Source of the DNA: Longimicrobium sp.
GTDB lineage: Bacteria > Gemmatimonadota > Gemmatimonadetes > Longimicrobiales > Longimicrobiaceae
NCBI GenBank assembly: GCA_036389135.1
Contig: DASVQP010000038.1
Location: forward strand, 62,001 to 126,000
DNA length: 64,000 nt
Direction of reading: 5' to 3'
Shown: positions 1-7,853 of the stretch, one piece after another
How the letters are laid out: each line of letters opens with the position of its first letter
Numbering within the stretch: the stretch's first letter is position 1
The notes under the pieces: generated by a model
Told to the model about the DNA's origin: nothing
Seen by the model: only the letters and a program-made list of their open reading frames with translations
Database searches by the model: none
Translations under genes and position numbers: made by a program

Positions 1-131
1 GCCATCAGAAAGGGCGGGAGCGTCTCGATGGCGTAGCGGATCGCGAGGTACGTCGAACCCCAGATCAGGTACACCGCGGCGAAGGCCGCCAGCACGGCCG
101 CCCGCGGCTCGCCCGCGCGCGTCTCAGCCAC
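1..131 (-). CDS. EamA/DMT-family transporter, N-terminal fragment
   Basis: Read on the minus strand, a GTG at 131 opens a frame that runs off the window edge, giving about 43 residues. After a short polar leader it becomes hydrophobic, with the segment VYLIWGSTYLAIRYAIETLP. The IWGSTYLAIR signature is typical of the first membrane helix of EamA (drug/metabolite transporter) proteins, which export amino acids or other metabolites. The start overlaps the stop of the AsnC-type regulator by 8 bases, so the two are probably co-transcribed and the regulator may control this exporter, a common arrangement in the Lrp/AsnC family. The substrate cannot be told from this fragment. Confidence 0.75.
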   Translation of the reverse strand, partial: MAETRAGEPRAAVLAAFAAVYLIWGSTYLAIRYAIETLPPFLM

Positions 132-591
132 GGCTCGCCTCCCGCGGAATGGGAAGCGCGGCCGTCTCCTTGACCGTGTCCATGACGATGGTGGAGCGCG
201 TGGAGACGATCGTGTCGATCTCCCCGAAGCGCTCGGAAAGGAGCACGCTGAGCGCGCGCGCGTTGGCGACGCGCACCTTCACCAGGAAGCAGTCCTCGCC
301 CGCCACGTGGTGCACCTCCTGAACCTCGCGGAGATCCGCCAGGCGGCGCGACGTGTTCACCGCCCCCGCCCGCTCGCTCGCGCGCACGAAGACGAAAGCG
401 GTCAGCCCCAGACCCACCGCCTCGGGGTTCACGCGCGCGGCGTACCCCATGATCACGCCGCGCTCCTCCAGCTTCCGCACCCGCTCCAGAATCGCGGAAG
501 GCGCCATCCCCATCTGCCGCGCGATCTCCGCGTTGGAAGTGCGCGCGTTCTCCTGCAGAAGCGCCACGATGCGCAGGTCGATATCATCCAT
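124..591 (-). CDS. Lrp/AsnC-family transcriptional regulator
   Basis: A 155-residue protein of standard family length. Residues 1-60 form the winged helix-turn-helix (RTSNAEIARQMGMAPSAILE is the recognition part). Residues 65-145 form the ligand-binding RAM domain, with the usual VHHVAGEDCFLVKV strand. Members bind DNA as octamers or dimers and respond to amino acids. It is transcribed divergently from a Cys/Met-metabolism PLP enzyme, with a shared spacer of about 190 bases. It overlaps the start of an EamA-type exporter downstream. That context suggests it senses methionine, cysteine or a related amino acid and controls synthesis and export. The ligand is inference. Confidence 0.9.
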   Translation of the reverse strand: MDDIDLRIVALLQENARTSNAEIARQMGMAPSAILERVRKLEERGVIMGYAARVNPEAVGLGLTAFVFVRASERAGAVNTSRRLADLREVQEVHHVAGEDCFLVKVRVANARALSVLLSERFGEIDTIVSTRSTIVMDTVKETAALPIPREASRG

Positions 592-661
592 ACGTTCTCT
601 CCACCAGCAAAATCACCGAACATCGTACTCCCGTCTGAGCAGCAATCTGCGTTCCAGCACC

Positions 662-692
662 TTGCATGCGCAACACTGCCGAACAATATTCG
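662..692 (+). promoter_or_regulatory. Candidate promoter with overlapping palindrome for the PLP enzyme
   Basis: TTGCAT (662-667), a 17-base spacer and AATATT (685-690) resemble a sigma70 promoter about 90 bases ahead of the downstream start codon. The -10 lies inside the near-palindrome CGAACAATATTCG (680-692), an AT-rich dyad in a very GC-rich spacer. A binding site for the divergent AsnC-type regulator here is inference. Confidence 0.4.
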
Positions 693-779
693 TTGGGACA
701 GCGGACACCTTGCCGTGCGGTGGAGCGGCGCGCATCTTCCGCCGCCACACGACCGAACCCAGCGGAAGAGAGAAAAGAC

Positions 780-1952
780 ATGATGCACGATGACAGCGCG
801 GAGGCCGCGGCCCACCGCTTCGCGACCCTGGCGGTGCACGCCGGACAGACGCCCGACCCCACCACCGGCGCCATCATGGCGCCGGTGTACCAGACCTCCA
901 CCTACGTGCAGCCGGAGCTGGGGCGGCACCTGGGGTACGAGTACGCCCGCACGCACAACCCCACCCGCGAGGCGCTGGAGCGCAACGTGGCGGCGCTGGA
1001 GGGAGGCACGCACGGCATCGCCTTCGCCAGCGGCCTGGCGGCCACGGACACGCTCGCCAAGCTGTGGGACGCGGGCGACCACGTGGTCTGCGGCGAGGGC
1101 GTCTACGGCGGCACCTTTCGGCTCTTCGCCAAGGTCTTCGCGCGGCTGGGGATGGAGTTCTCCTTCGTGGACAGCGGCAACCTGGACGAGATCCGCGCCG
1201 CCATGCGCCCCAACACGCGCCTGGTGCACGTGGAGACGCCCACCAACCCGATGATGCGCATCTCCGACATCGCCGGGGCGGCGGAGATCGCGCACGCGGG
1301 CGGCGCGGTGCTGAGTGTGGACAACACCTTTGCCTCGCCCTACAACCAGAACCCGCTGGCGCTGGGCGCGGACGTGGTGCTGCACTCCACGACGAAGTAC
1401 ATCAACGGCCACTCGGACATGATCGGCGGGATGCTCGTCACCTCCAGCGACGACCTCCACGAGCGCCTCCGCTTCCTGCAGAACGCGGCCGGCGGCATCC
1501 CGGGACCGTGGGACTGCTGGCTGGCGCTGCGTGGCACCAAGACGCTGCACCTGCGCATGCAGGCGCACAACGCGAACGGCCAGCGCATCGCTGAGTACCT
1601 GGAGGGGCACCCCAAGGTGGTGAAGGCGTTCTACCCGGGCCTTCCCTCGCACCCCCAGCACGAGCTGGCGAAGTCGCAGATGCGCGGCTTCACGGGGATG
1701 ATCTCGGTGGAGTTGGGAACGATGGACCGCGCGCGCGCCTTCGTGAACAACGTGCGCATCTTCGCGCTCGCCGAGTCGCTGGGCGGGGTGGAGAGCCTGA
1801 TCGGCCACCCCGCCCTGATGACGCACGCCTCCATCCCCTCCGACCGCCGCATGGCCATGGGCCTCTCCGACGCCCTCGTCCGCCTCTCCTGCGGCGTCGA
1901 GGACGTGGACGACCTGATCGCCGACATCGACCAGGCGCTGGCAAAGGCCTGA
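780..1952 (+). CDS. Cys/Met-metabolism PLP enzyme (cystathionine gamma-synthase / lyase type)
   Basis: A 390-residue fold-type I PLP enzyme. The pyridoxal lysine is K206 in HSTTKYINGHSD. D181 (VDNTFASP) contacts the PLP ring, and Y54/R57 in YEYARTHNPT are the phosphate-binding pair from the neighbouring subunit. Such enzymes join homoserine esters to cysteine or sulfide, or split cystathionine/methionine. The exact reaction cannot be fixed by eye, so no symbol is given. The open frame extends upstream to 666, but ATG 780 (second ATG at 783) follows a purine-rich AGCGGAAGAG stretch and gives the family's usual N-terminus. The divergent AsnC-type regulator probably controls it. A strong hairpin follows the stop. 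Confidence 0.88.
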   Translation: MMHDDSAEAAAHRFATLAVHAGQTPDPTTGAIMAPVYQTSTYVQPELGRHLGYEYARTHNPTREALERNVAALEGGTHGIAFASGLAATDTLAKLWDAGDHVVCGEGVYGGTFRLFAKVFARLGMEFSFVDSGNLDEIRAAMRPNTRLVHVETPTNPMMRISDIAGAAEIAHAGGAVLSVDNTFASPYNQNPLALGADVVLHSTTKYINGHSDMIGGMLVTSSDDLHERLRFLQNAAGGIPGPWDCWLALRGTKTLHLRMQAHNANGQRIAEYLEGHPKVVKAFYPGLPSHPQHELAKSQMRGFTGMISVELGTMDRARAFVNNVRIFALAESLGGVESLIGHPALMTHASIPSDRRMAMGLSDALVRLSCGVEDVDDLIADIDQALAKA

Positions 1953-1974
1953 GGCGCTCGCTCGCACGGATGAG

Positions 1975-2007
1975 AGGAGGGAGGCACGAGCTTCGTGCCT
2001 CCCTCCT
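1975..2007. terminator. Bidirectional hairpin terminator
   Basis: A 14-base perfect stem (GGAGGGAGGCACGA at 1976-1989 with its complement at 1993-2006) and a 3-base loop sit between the convergent PLP-enzyme gene and the small minus-strand gene ending at 2012. Confidence 0.75.
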
Positions 2008-2011
2008 TCGC

Positions 2012-2398
2012 TCACCCCACGGCCCGTCGTCCGGGCTGCACGGGCGCTCCGCGCTCCGGCCTCCCGTAATGGGGCCACGCGTACTGCACCCGCATCTCTT
2101 TGAGAATCGCCTCCCCCTCTCCGTCGGGGTCCGGGTACGCCTCCCGCATCCTGCGCTCCAGCACTTCGACGACTTCTACGATGTAGCGCTTCGTCTCCTC
2201 CGTCGGCAGATCAGCGACGTGCTTCCCCTCGACCTCGCTGATTTCGTCGAGCAGCTGTACCGCCAATTTGTTCTCGGAGAGCGGGCACCCCGTGTCGCGG
2301 AGGGTTCCCAGCCGGTCGTGCTGGTAGAGCTGGAGTGTCGCCTCGTACACCGCGTGCACGGCGTCTGCCTCCGGCACCTCGTTCAGGATCTCGAACAT
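2012..2398 (-). CDS. Small acidic hypothetical protein, second gene of an unknown pair
   Basis: A 128-residue protein that I do not recognise. The start is well supported: ATG 2398 is preceded by ACGGAGGTGAGC, a near-perfect ribosome binding site lying in the last codons of the upstream gene. The sequence is acidic and helical (for example LDEISEVEGKHVADLPTEET), with no signal peptide or membrane segment. Its C-terminal 20 or so residues are Pro/Arg/Gly-rich and look disordered. It begins 2 bases after the stop of the 161-residue protein, so the two are translationally coupled and probably act together. A toxin-antitoxin-like or regulator-target pair is possible but nothing in the sequence proves it. 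Confidence 0.7.
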   Translation of the reverse strand: MFEILNEVPEADAVHAVYEATLQLYQHDRLGTLRDTGCPLSENKLAVQLLDEISEVEGKHVADLPTEETKRYIVEVVEVLERRMREAYPDPDGEGEAILKEMRVQYAWPHYGRPERGAPVQPGRRAVG

Positions 2399-2400
2399 GC

Positions 2401-2886
2401 TCACCTCCGTAATTCGAGGACATCGAAGCACCCGTTCCGCAGGTCCTCGATGCGGTATTCGAGGGAGAGCGGATGGGCGCGCTTGGAAACCGGTACTTCG
2501 GGAATTCTGCCCTCCAGCCGGTCGAACGGAATGACGTACAACACGGGTCGGAAATCCGGGATCTTTGCCTCCGCGACGATTCTTTTGATCTCGCGGTGTT
2601 GAGCCTTGGTGATAATGCCAGCCGCGAGCTTCGCCTCGGCCCCGTCCCGGATTCCGGCGACGTTTCGCCGGATCGCGTCGCTGTGGAGATCCCCCCGGCG
2701 GGTCTCCTCCTCCAGGTTGCGGTAGATCTCGGCCGGGCTGGAGGTCGGTGGGATGTTGAAGTGGCGCGGGGCGGTGATACCGTCGTAGAACGCGGTGCAC
2801 CAGGCGTAGTGCACGCCGTAGAAGCGCTCCGCGACGGAGTACGCGAGCCAGGTGCTCGCGGAGTAGAGGATGAGGGGCGTTTTCAT
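2401..2886 (-). CDS. Hypothetical protein, first gene of an unknown pair
   Basis: A 161-residue soluble protein of unknown family. The N-terminus (MKTPLILYSASTWLAYSVAE) is aromatic-rich and continues to HYAWCTAFYDG. The middle is helical and charged (EEETRRGDLHSDAIRRNV). The C-terminal third looks beta-rich (FRPVLYVIPFDRLEG) and ends in a region around YRIEDLRNGCFDVLEL. No catalytic signature I know is visible. C, D and H residues in the first 50 positions (Y28-W29-C30, D35) could be functional. The gene is tightly coupled to the 128-residue gene after it and is isolated from its metabolic neighbours, which have a different strand or pathway. The start ATG at 2886 has no strong ribosome binding site. 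Confidence 0.7.
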   Translation of the reverse strand: MKTPLILYSASTWLAYSVAERFYGVHYAWCTAFYDGITAPRHFNIPPTSSPAEIYRNLEEETRRGDLHSDAIRRNVAGIRDGAEAKLAAGIITKAQHREIKRIVAEAKIPDFRPVLYVIPFDRLEGRIPEVPVSKRAHPLSLEYRIEDLRNGCFDVLELRR

Positions 2887-3075
2887 GCCGCGGAGGCGCT
2901 CCAGGACCAGGGGTGGCGTCGTGCCGAACGAGCCATACTATACAGGAGCAACAGGACTTACAAGCGCCCGCCGCAAACCGGTTCGCGCGGTGGCGCAGAG
3001 GGGATTTGATCCGCAACCCAGGCGCCTGTATCATCCCCGCACCGGAGCACCTCCTCCTCCAGACGACCGGCATTC

Positions 3076-4365
3076 GTGAAGATCCTGATCGTGGGCAATG
3101 GCGGGCGCGAGCACGCCCTCCTGTGGAAGCTGCGGCGCGACGCACCCGCCGCCGAGTTCTACGTCACCAACCCCAACGGCGGGATGCGCGGGGCCACCGC
3201 CCTGCCCCTGGCGCCCGGCGAGATCCAGGCACTCGCCGCTTGGGTGCAGGCCAACGGCGTCGACCTCACCATCGTGGGCCCGGAGGCGCCGCTGGCTGCG
3301 GGAATCGCGGACCACTTCGCGGACCGGGGGCTCGCCGTCTTCGGTCCGTGCAAGGCGGCGGCGGAGATCGAGAGCTCCAAGAGCTTCGCCAAGGCGCTGA
3401 TGAAACGCCACGGCATCCCCACCGCCGACTTCCGCGCCTTCGATCAGCTCCCGGAGGCCGAGGCGTACCTGCGCGAAGTGGGCGCGCCGGTGGTGGTCAA
3501 GGCGTCAGGGTTGGCAGCCGGGAAAGGTGTGGTTGTGTGCGAAACGCTGGATCAAGCGTTTACCGCGGTGCGCGAGATGCTCGGGGGCACCGCGTACGGC
3601 ACTGCGGGTGCCGAGGTGGTGATCGAGGAGTTCATGCGCGGGGAGGAGCTCTCCGTCTTCGCGCTCACGGACGGCACTGACGTCGTCGCCATGCTCCCGG
3701 CGCAGGACCACAAGCGCATCGGCGAGGGAGAGACGGGGCCCAACACGGGCGGGATGGGCGCCTACGCGCCGGTTTCGCTCGCCACGCCGGAGCTGATGGA
3801 GCGCGTCGAGCGCGACATCCTGCGACCCACGGTCGCGGCGATGGCGGAGGAGGGACGCACCTTCCGCGGCCTGCTGTACGCCGGGCTGATGCTCACCGAG
3901 AGCGGGCCGCGCGTGGTGGAGTTCAACTGCCGTTTCGGCGATCCGGAGACGCAGGTCGTCCTCCCCCTGCTCCGCTCCTCGCTGCTGGAGCCGGTGCTGG
4001 AGATCGCGCGCGGCGGGAGCATCGCGGGCGCGCGGCTGGAATGGGACCCCGGCGCCGCCGCGTCCACCGTCCTCGCCTCCGCCGGCTACCCGGGCGACTA
4101 CCCGTCCGGACTCCCCGTGACCATCCCGGCGGACGTCGAGGCCGGGGGTGACGTGATCGTCTTCCACGCAGGTACGCGCGAGGAGGGGGGCGCGCTGGTG
4201 ACCGCGGGCGGGCGCGTGCTGGCCGTCACGGCGCTGGCGCCCACCGTCGCGGAGGCGGCGCGGCGCAGCCGGGAGGCGGCGGAGCGGATCGTGTTCGAGG
4301 GGATGCAGCTACGCCGCGACATCGGGTGGCGCGAGGTGGCACGGGCGGGAGGGGAGCGTGCCTGA
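3076..4365 (+). CDS. purD: Phosphoribosylamine-glycine ligase
   Basis: PurD joins glycine to 5-phosphoribosylamine using ATP, the second step of purine synthesis. The 429 residues match the family length. The N-terminal domain has [14 protein letters not shown] (6-19). The ATP-grasp domain shows [10 protein letters not shown] (142-151), [10 protein letters not shown] (221-230) and the metal-binding [12 protein letters not shown] (282-293). The start is a GTG at 3076, the only one that gives the conserved [10 protein letters not shown] opening; no clear ribosome binding site is seen. It overlaps mutM by 8 bases, so the two are co-transcribed, although their functions are unrelated. Confidence 0.97.
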   Translation: MKILIVGNGGREHALLWKLRRDAPAAEFYVTNPNGGMRGATALPLAPGEIQALAAWVQANGVDLTIVGPEAPLAAGIADHFADRGLAVFGPCKAAAEIESSKSFAKALMKRHGIPTADFRAFDQLPEAEAYLREVGAPVVVKASGLAAGKGVVVCETLDQAFTAVREMLGGTAYGTAGAEVVIEEFMRGEELSVFALTDGTDVVAMLPAQDHKRIGEGETGPNTGGMGAYAPVSLATPELMERVERDILRPTVAAMAEEGRTFRGLLYAGLMLTESGPRVVEFNCRFGDPETQVVLPLLRSSLLEPVLEIARGGSIAGARLEWDPGAAASTVLASAGYPGDYPSGLPVTIPADVEAGGDVIVFHAGTREEGGALVTAGGRVLAVTALAPTVAEAARRSREAAERIVFEGMQLRRDIGWREVARAGGERA

Positions 4366-5176
4366 GCTTCCCGAAGTCGAAACCATCGTCCGCGACCTGG
4401 CGTCGTCGGTACCGGGCCGCACCATCCGAGACGTCGAGGTCTTCCACGCGGACCTGATCGAGGGGGAGCGCGCGGCGGAGTTCGCGGAGGCGCTGCGGGG
4501 ACGGCGCATCGGCGGGGTCACGAGGCGCGCCAAGAACATCGTCTTCGACCTTGGGCGCGGCGACCGGCTCCTGGTGAACCTGGGGATGACGGGCCGCCTC
4601 CTCGTCCCCCGCCGTGGCGACCCACTCCCCACCCACCTTGGCGTGCGGATGACGCTCGGGCGCGGGCGCGAGCTCCTCTACGCGGACACGCGGCGCTTTG
4701 GCCGGCTGTGGCGGACGGACGAGTCCGGGTGGAGCGCCTTCGACGGCCGGCTCGGCGTGGAGCCGCTTTCGGACGACTTCAGCGCCGAGCGCCTGTTCGA
4801 GATGACGCGCCGCTCCCGCGTGGCCGTGAAGACGTGGCTGATGGACCAGGCGCGCGTGGTGGGAGTCGGGAACATCTATGCGAGCGAAGCGCTATTCCGC
4901 GCGGGGGTCGATCCGCGCCGCCCGGCGAACGAGCTGACCCTCGACGACGTGGAGCGCATCCGCCGCGCGACGCAGGAAGTGCTCAGCGAGGCGATCGAGT
5001 TCCGGGGCACCACCTTCCTGGATTACCGCGACGCCAGCGGCAATCGCGGCGAGTTCTACGACCGGTTGCGCGTATACGACCGCGAGGGCCAGCCGTGCGC
5101 GGCGTGCAACCGCCCGCTGCAGCGCATCGTACAGGCAAATCGATCCACTTTTTTCTGCGAAGACTGCCAGCGGTAG
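4358..5176 (+). CDS. mutM: Formamidopyrimidine-DNA glycosylase
   Basis: MutM (Fpg) removes 8-oxoguanine and formamidopyrimidines and nicks the DNA. The 272-residue protein begins at GTG 4358 with the catalytic [10 protein letters not shown]2 is the Schiff-base nucleophile and E3 the general acid. K59 sits in the RRAKN turn and NLGMTGRL (74-81) follows. The C-terminal zinc finger is complete: C247-x2-C250-x16-C267-x2-C270. The start lies inside the end of purD. All catalytic and zinc residues are present, so the enzyme should be active. Confidence 0.97.
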   Translation: MPELPEVETIVRDLASSVPGRTIRDVEVFHADLIEGERAAEFAEALRGRRIGGVTRRAKNIVFDLGRGDRLLVNLGMTGRLLVPRRGDPLPTHLGVRMTLGRGRELLYADTRRFGRLWRTDESGWSAFDGRLGVEPLSDDFSAERLFEMTRRSRVAVKTWLMDQARVVGVGNIYASEALFRAGVDPRRPANELTLDDVERIRRATQEVLSEAIEFRGTTFLDYRDASGNRGEFYDRLRVYDREGQPCAACNRPLQRIVQANRSTFFCEDCQR

Positions 5177-5227
5177 GCCACCCCGCGAACGGGAGCGTGC
5201 CGCCGGTGTCCCCGACGGAGCGCCCAA

Positions 5228-6496
5228 ATGCACACCCCCACGACCGAGCCCAAGCTTCGCCCCGCCCGCCGCAAGACGCAGCGCCGCTGGCGCATCCCGC
5301 CGGTGCTCACGCAGGGCCCCGAAGTGTTCGAGGGGCTTGGCGTGCTGGACGAGGTGCCCGGCGAGGGTGGCGTCATCCTCTGGCAGGCGCTCCGCGACGC
5401 CACGCTCTGGTCCGAAGCGGCTCCCGAAGTCCGCCCCGCCCTCTTCCAGCGGCGCGGGGCGCGCTCCATTCCCTCCCCGGCCCTTCCCCCAGAACTCGCC
5501 CCCGCCGTGCGCGACCTGCAGGCGCTCGCCGCCAGCCCCGGGTCGGGCGATCCGGTGCGCATCGCCGCCGCTTGCCGCGCCGTCGCCGAGTGGGCCGACG
5601 AGCGGGGCCTGCTGTCCACCGCCCTCGCCTTCTCGCAGGCGTCCGCGATGGCGGATCCGACGGACGCCAAAGCCGCGTACGAGGTGGCGCGCCTGGCCCG
5701 CCGCCGCGCCGAAGAGGCCCGCGCCGAGACCTGGTACCGCCGCACCGTCGCCGTCGCCCGGCAGCGGGGGGACTGGGCGACCTACGCACGCGCCTTCCTG
5801 GGCCTGGGCTCCCTCCACGCCAGACGCGGGAGCCTCGCGGCCGCTCGCCGCTTCTACATGCGCGCACTTCGCGCCGCCGACAGAAACACTCTTCGCGAGC
5901 TGGAAGGAAGAGCACTCCACAAGCTCTTTTTGGCCGCCGCCGAAGGCGGACAGCGGCGCGAGGCGGTGCGCCTCGCCGCCACGGCGCTGGAGCTCTACGG
6001 TCCGCACCACCCCCGCACAACTCGGCTCGCGTTCGACGTGGCGCGCCACTGGGTCGCCGGCGGCCACTTCACCCGCGCGCTCCCCATCCTCCGCGCCCTG
6101 CAGCGCGACTCCGAAGCGGGGCCCCTGCGCCTCGCCGTACTCTCCGAGCTGGCCCGCGCCGCCGCCGGCACCCACGACGCGGACGGCTTCCTCGACGCCT
6201 GGACGCAGGCCTGGGAAGCGGCGCGCGACGAGCCCAAAGCGCCACCACCCGTGCGCGCCATCCTCTCGCTTTCCCGTGCCGCCGCAGCGATGGGCGCCTG
6301 GAACAAGGCTGAGTCCGCCGCCCGCCACGCCCTCTCCATCGCCGCCGACGCACGTGGCCGCACCGCCGCCGAGGCCCTCCTCGACGCCGTCACCCGCCGC
6401 GCCGCCCCCGCCGCGCCTCAGCCCGCCGAGCCCCCCGAGCTCGCCACCGCTGCGGACACTCTCGCCACCCAACTGGAGCGCGCCCTCACCAGATAA
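5228..6496 (+). CDS. TPR-like repeat protein
   Basis: A 422-residue, Ala/Arg-rich, almost wholly helical protein without a signal peptide. Helical hairpins typical of tetratricopeptide-like repeats run from about residue 100 to 390. Examples are ALAFSQASAMADPTDAKAAY and ARAFLGLGSLHARRGSLAAA, with the A-x-G-x-Y/F spacing of TPR. The first 90 residues (basic leader, then WQALRDATLW) look like a separate lineage-specific N-terminal region. TPR arrays mediate protein-protein contacts, and the partner is unknown. It follows mutM after 51 bases and may be in the same transcript. A CACAGAG-type repeat hairpin follows its stop. Confidence 0.75.
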   Translation: MHTPTTEPKLRPARRKTQRRWRIPPVLTQGPEVFEGLGVLDEVPGEGGVILWQALRDATLWSEAAPEVRPALFQRRGARSIPSPALPPELAPAVRDLQALAASPGSGDPVRIAAACRAVAEWADERGLLSTALAFSQASAMADPTDAKAAYEVARLARRRAEEARAETWYRRTVAVARQRGDWATYARAFLGLGSLHARRGSLAAARRFYMRALRAADRNTLRELEGRALHKLFLAAAEGGQRREAVRLAATALELYGPHHPRTTRLAFDVARHWVAGGHFTRALPILRALQRDSEAGPLRLAVLSELARAAAGTHDADGFLDAWTQAWEAARDEPKAPPPVRAILSLSRAAAAMGAWNKAESAARHALSIAADARGRTAAEALLDAVTRRAAPAAPQPAEPPELATAADTLATQLERALTR

Positions 6497-6509
6497 AAAC
6501 AGCAAAGCC

Positions 6510-6594
6510 TCACACAGAGAACACAGAGGAAACTACAAGCCGCAGAGAAACCCTCTTGCTGTTCTTTCGGTGCCCCTCTGTGTCTCTGTGTGAG
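6510..6594. repeat. CACAGAG-family palindromic intergenic repeat
   Basis: Left arm CACACAGAGAACACAGAGG and right arm CCTCTGTGTCTCTGTGTGAG flank a middle containing CCGCAGAGAAACCCTCTTGCTGTTCTTTCGG. The arms are inverted and can fold into a long hairpin after the TPR gene. It belongs to a family seen at least eight times in this window. Confidence 0.85.
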
Positions 6595-6682
6595 CCCCTT
6601 CCGTTCCGCCCTTCCGCGAACGCATCGCGCGCACTATCTTGCCGCGATTCGGTTTTTGTTCTCCGCGGCATCGAGCCCCCGC

Positions 6683-7765
6683 GTGCCCAAACCCGCCGCA
6701 CACCCCCTGCGCGACTCCGTGCGCGACGCCCGGAACTTCCCAGGCACCTACCGGTTCCTGGCGCCGGACGGGGAGATCGTGTACGTGGGGAAGTCGAAGC
6801 AGATCCGCACCCGCCTCCTCTCCTACTTCCGCGCGCGCCCCGAGGAAAAGGGCTATCGCGTCGTCAACGAGGCGGGCTCCGTCGCGTGGGACTACGAGCC
6901 GAGCGAGTTCGCGGCGCTGCTGCGCGAGCTGGAGCTGATCAAGCGCTTCCGCCCGCGCCTCAACGTCCAGCACAAGCGCGACGGGCGTTACTCCTTCCTC
7001 AAGCTAACCGGCGGGGCCGTTCCCAAGCTGGCGGTGGTCGCCGCAGTCAGCGACGACCGGGCGGCCTACTACGGCCCCTTCCGCGGCGGACGCCGGGTGA
7101 TCGAGGCCGTTCGCGAGCTCAACGACGTGCTCGGCTTGCGCGACTGCGCGCTCACCACGCCGATGCGCTTCTCGGACCAGCCGGACCTCTTCGCCTTCGA
7201 GCGCACCCCCGGCTGTCACCGCGCCGAGCTGAAGCTGTGCCTGGGCCCCTGCGCCGCGCTCACCACCCAGGCCGAGTACCGCAAGCGGGTGAACCTGCTG
7301 CGCTCCTTCCTCAACGGCGATGCGGACGAGCCGCTGGCGTGGCTCAACGCGCGCATGCTGGCCGCGGCGGAGCGGTGGGACTTCGAGTACGCCGCCGCCG
7401 TTCGCGAGCGGATCAAACGGCTGGAACGCCTGCGCGACGAGTTCGCCCGCCTGCGCGAGGCGCTGGACACCCTTTCGTTCCTCTATCGCGTCCCCTGCGC
7501 GCGCGGCGTGGACCCCCGCGTCTACCTGATCCGGCGGGGCACCGTGCGCGCCGTCGTTTCGGCGCCGGACTCGCAGGCGGAACGGCGGCGGCTGGCGCGA
7601 TTGGCGGAGGAGCACTTCGGCCAGCCCGAGCCGAACAGCGCGCTCGTTTCCAAGCACCAGGTGGACGAAATCCTCCTGATCGCGCGCTGGTTCCGCATGA
7701 ATCCACGCGAGCTGGAGGCCACCGTCGCACCCGAGCGCGTAGATGCGGTCCCGCTCAGCGCGTGA
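6683..7765 (+). CDS. UvrC-like GIY-YIG nuclease lacking the C-terminal half
   Basis: A 360-residue protein with an N-terminal GIY-YIG nuclease domain (about residues 18-100, with GTYRF and IVYVGKSKQIRTRL). A UvrC-like linker includes a Cys-containing stretch (GCHRAELKLCLGPCAAL). A UVR motif around residues 215-245 (ERWDFEYAAAVRERIKRL) is where UvrC contacts UvrB. The RNase H-like endonuclease and helix-hairpin-helix domains of full UvrC (about 600 residues) are absent. It could act like Cho, making only the 3' incision in nucleotide excision repair. The start chosen is GTG 6683; upstream in-frame sequence from 6590 overlaps the repeat. Confidence 0.85.
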   Translation: MPKPAAHPLRDSVRDARNFPGTYRFLAPDGEIVYVGKSKQIRTRLLSYFRARPEEKGYRVVNEAGSVAWDYEPSEFAALLRELELIKRFRPRLNVQHKRDGRYSFLKLTGGAVPKLAVVAAVSDDRAAYYGPFRGGRRVIEAVRELNDVLGLRDCALTTPMRFSDQPDLFAFERTPGCHRAELKLCLGPCAALTTQAEYRKRVNLLRSFLNGDADEPLAWLNARMLAAAERWDFEYAAAVRERIKRLERLRDEFARLREALDTLSFLYRVPCARGVDPRVYLIRRGTVRAVVSAPDSQAERRRLARLAEEHFGQPEPNSALVSKHQVDEILLIARWFRMNPRELEATVAPERVDAVPLSA

Positions 7766-7853
7766 GCTCCGCGCGGGTGGCACACGCGTTGCGCCCGCGC
7801 AGGGCCGTACCGCGTGCGCGCGGCCCCTGACCATCACAGACCAAGGCATCCAG

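Noticed and set aside
453-2078. A 541-codon open frame on the minus strand opposite the PLP enzyme
   Set aside because: Its translation is Arg/Ala/Gly/His-rich low-complexity sequence, typical of antisense frames in very GC-rich DNA. The plus-strand gene has full catalytic motifs.
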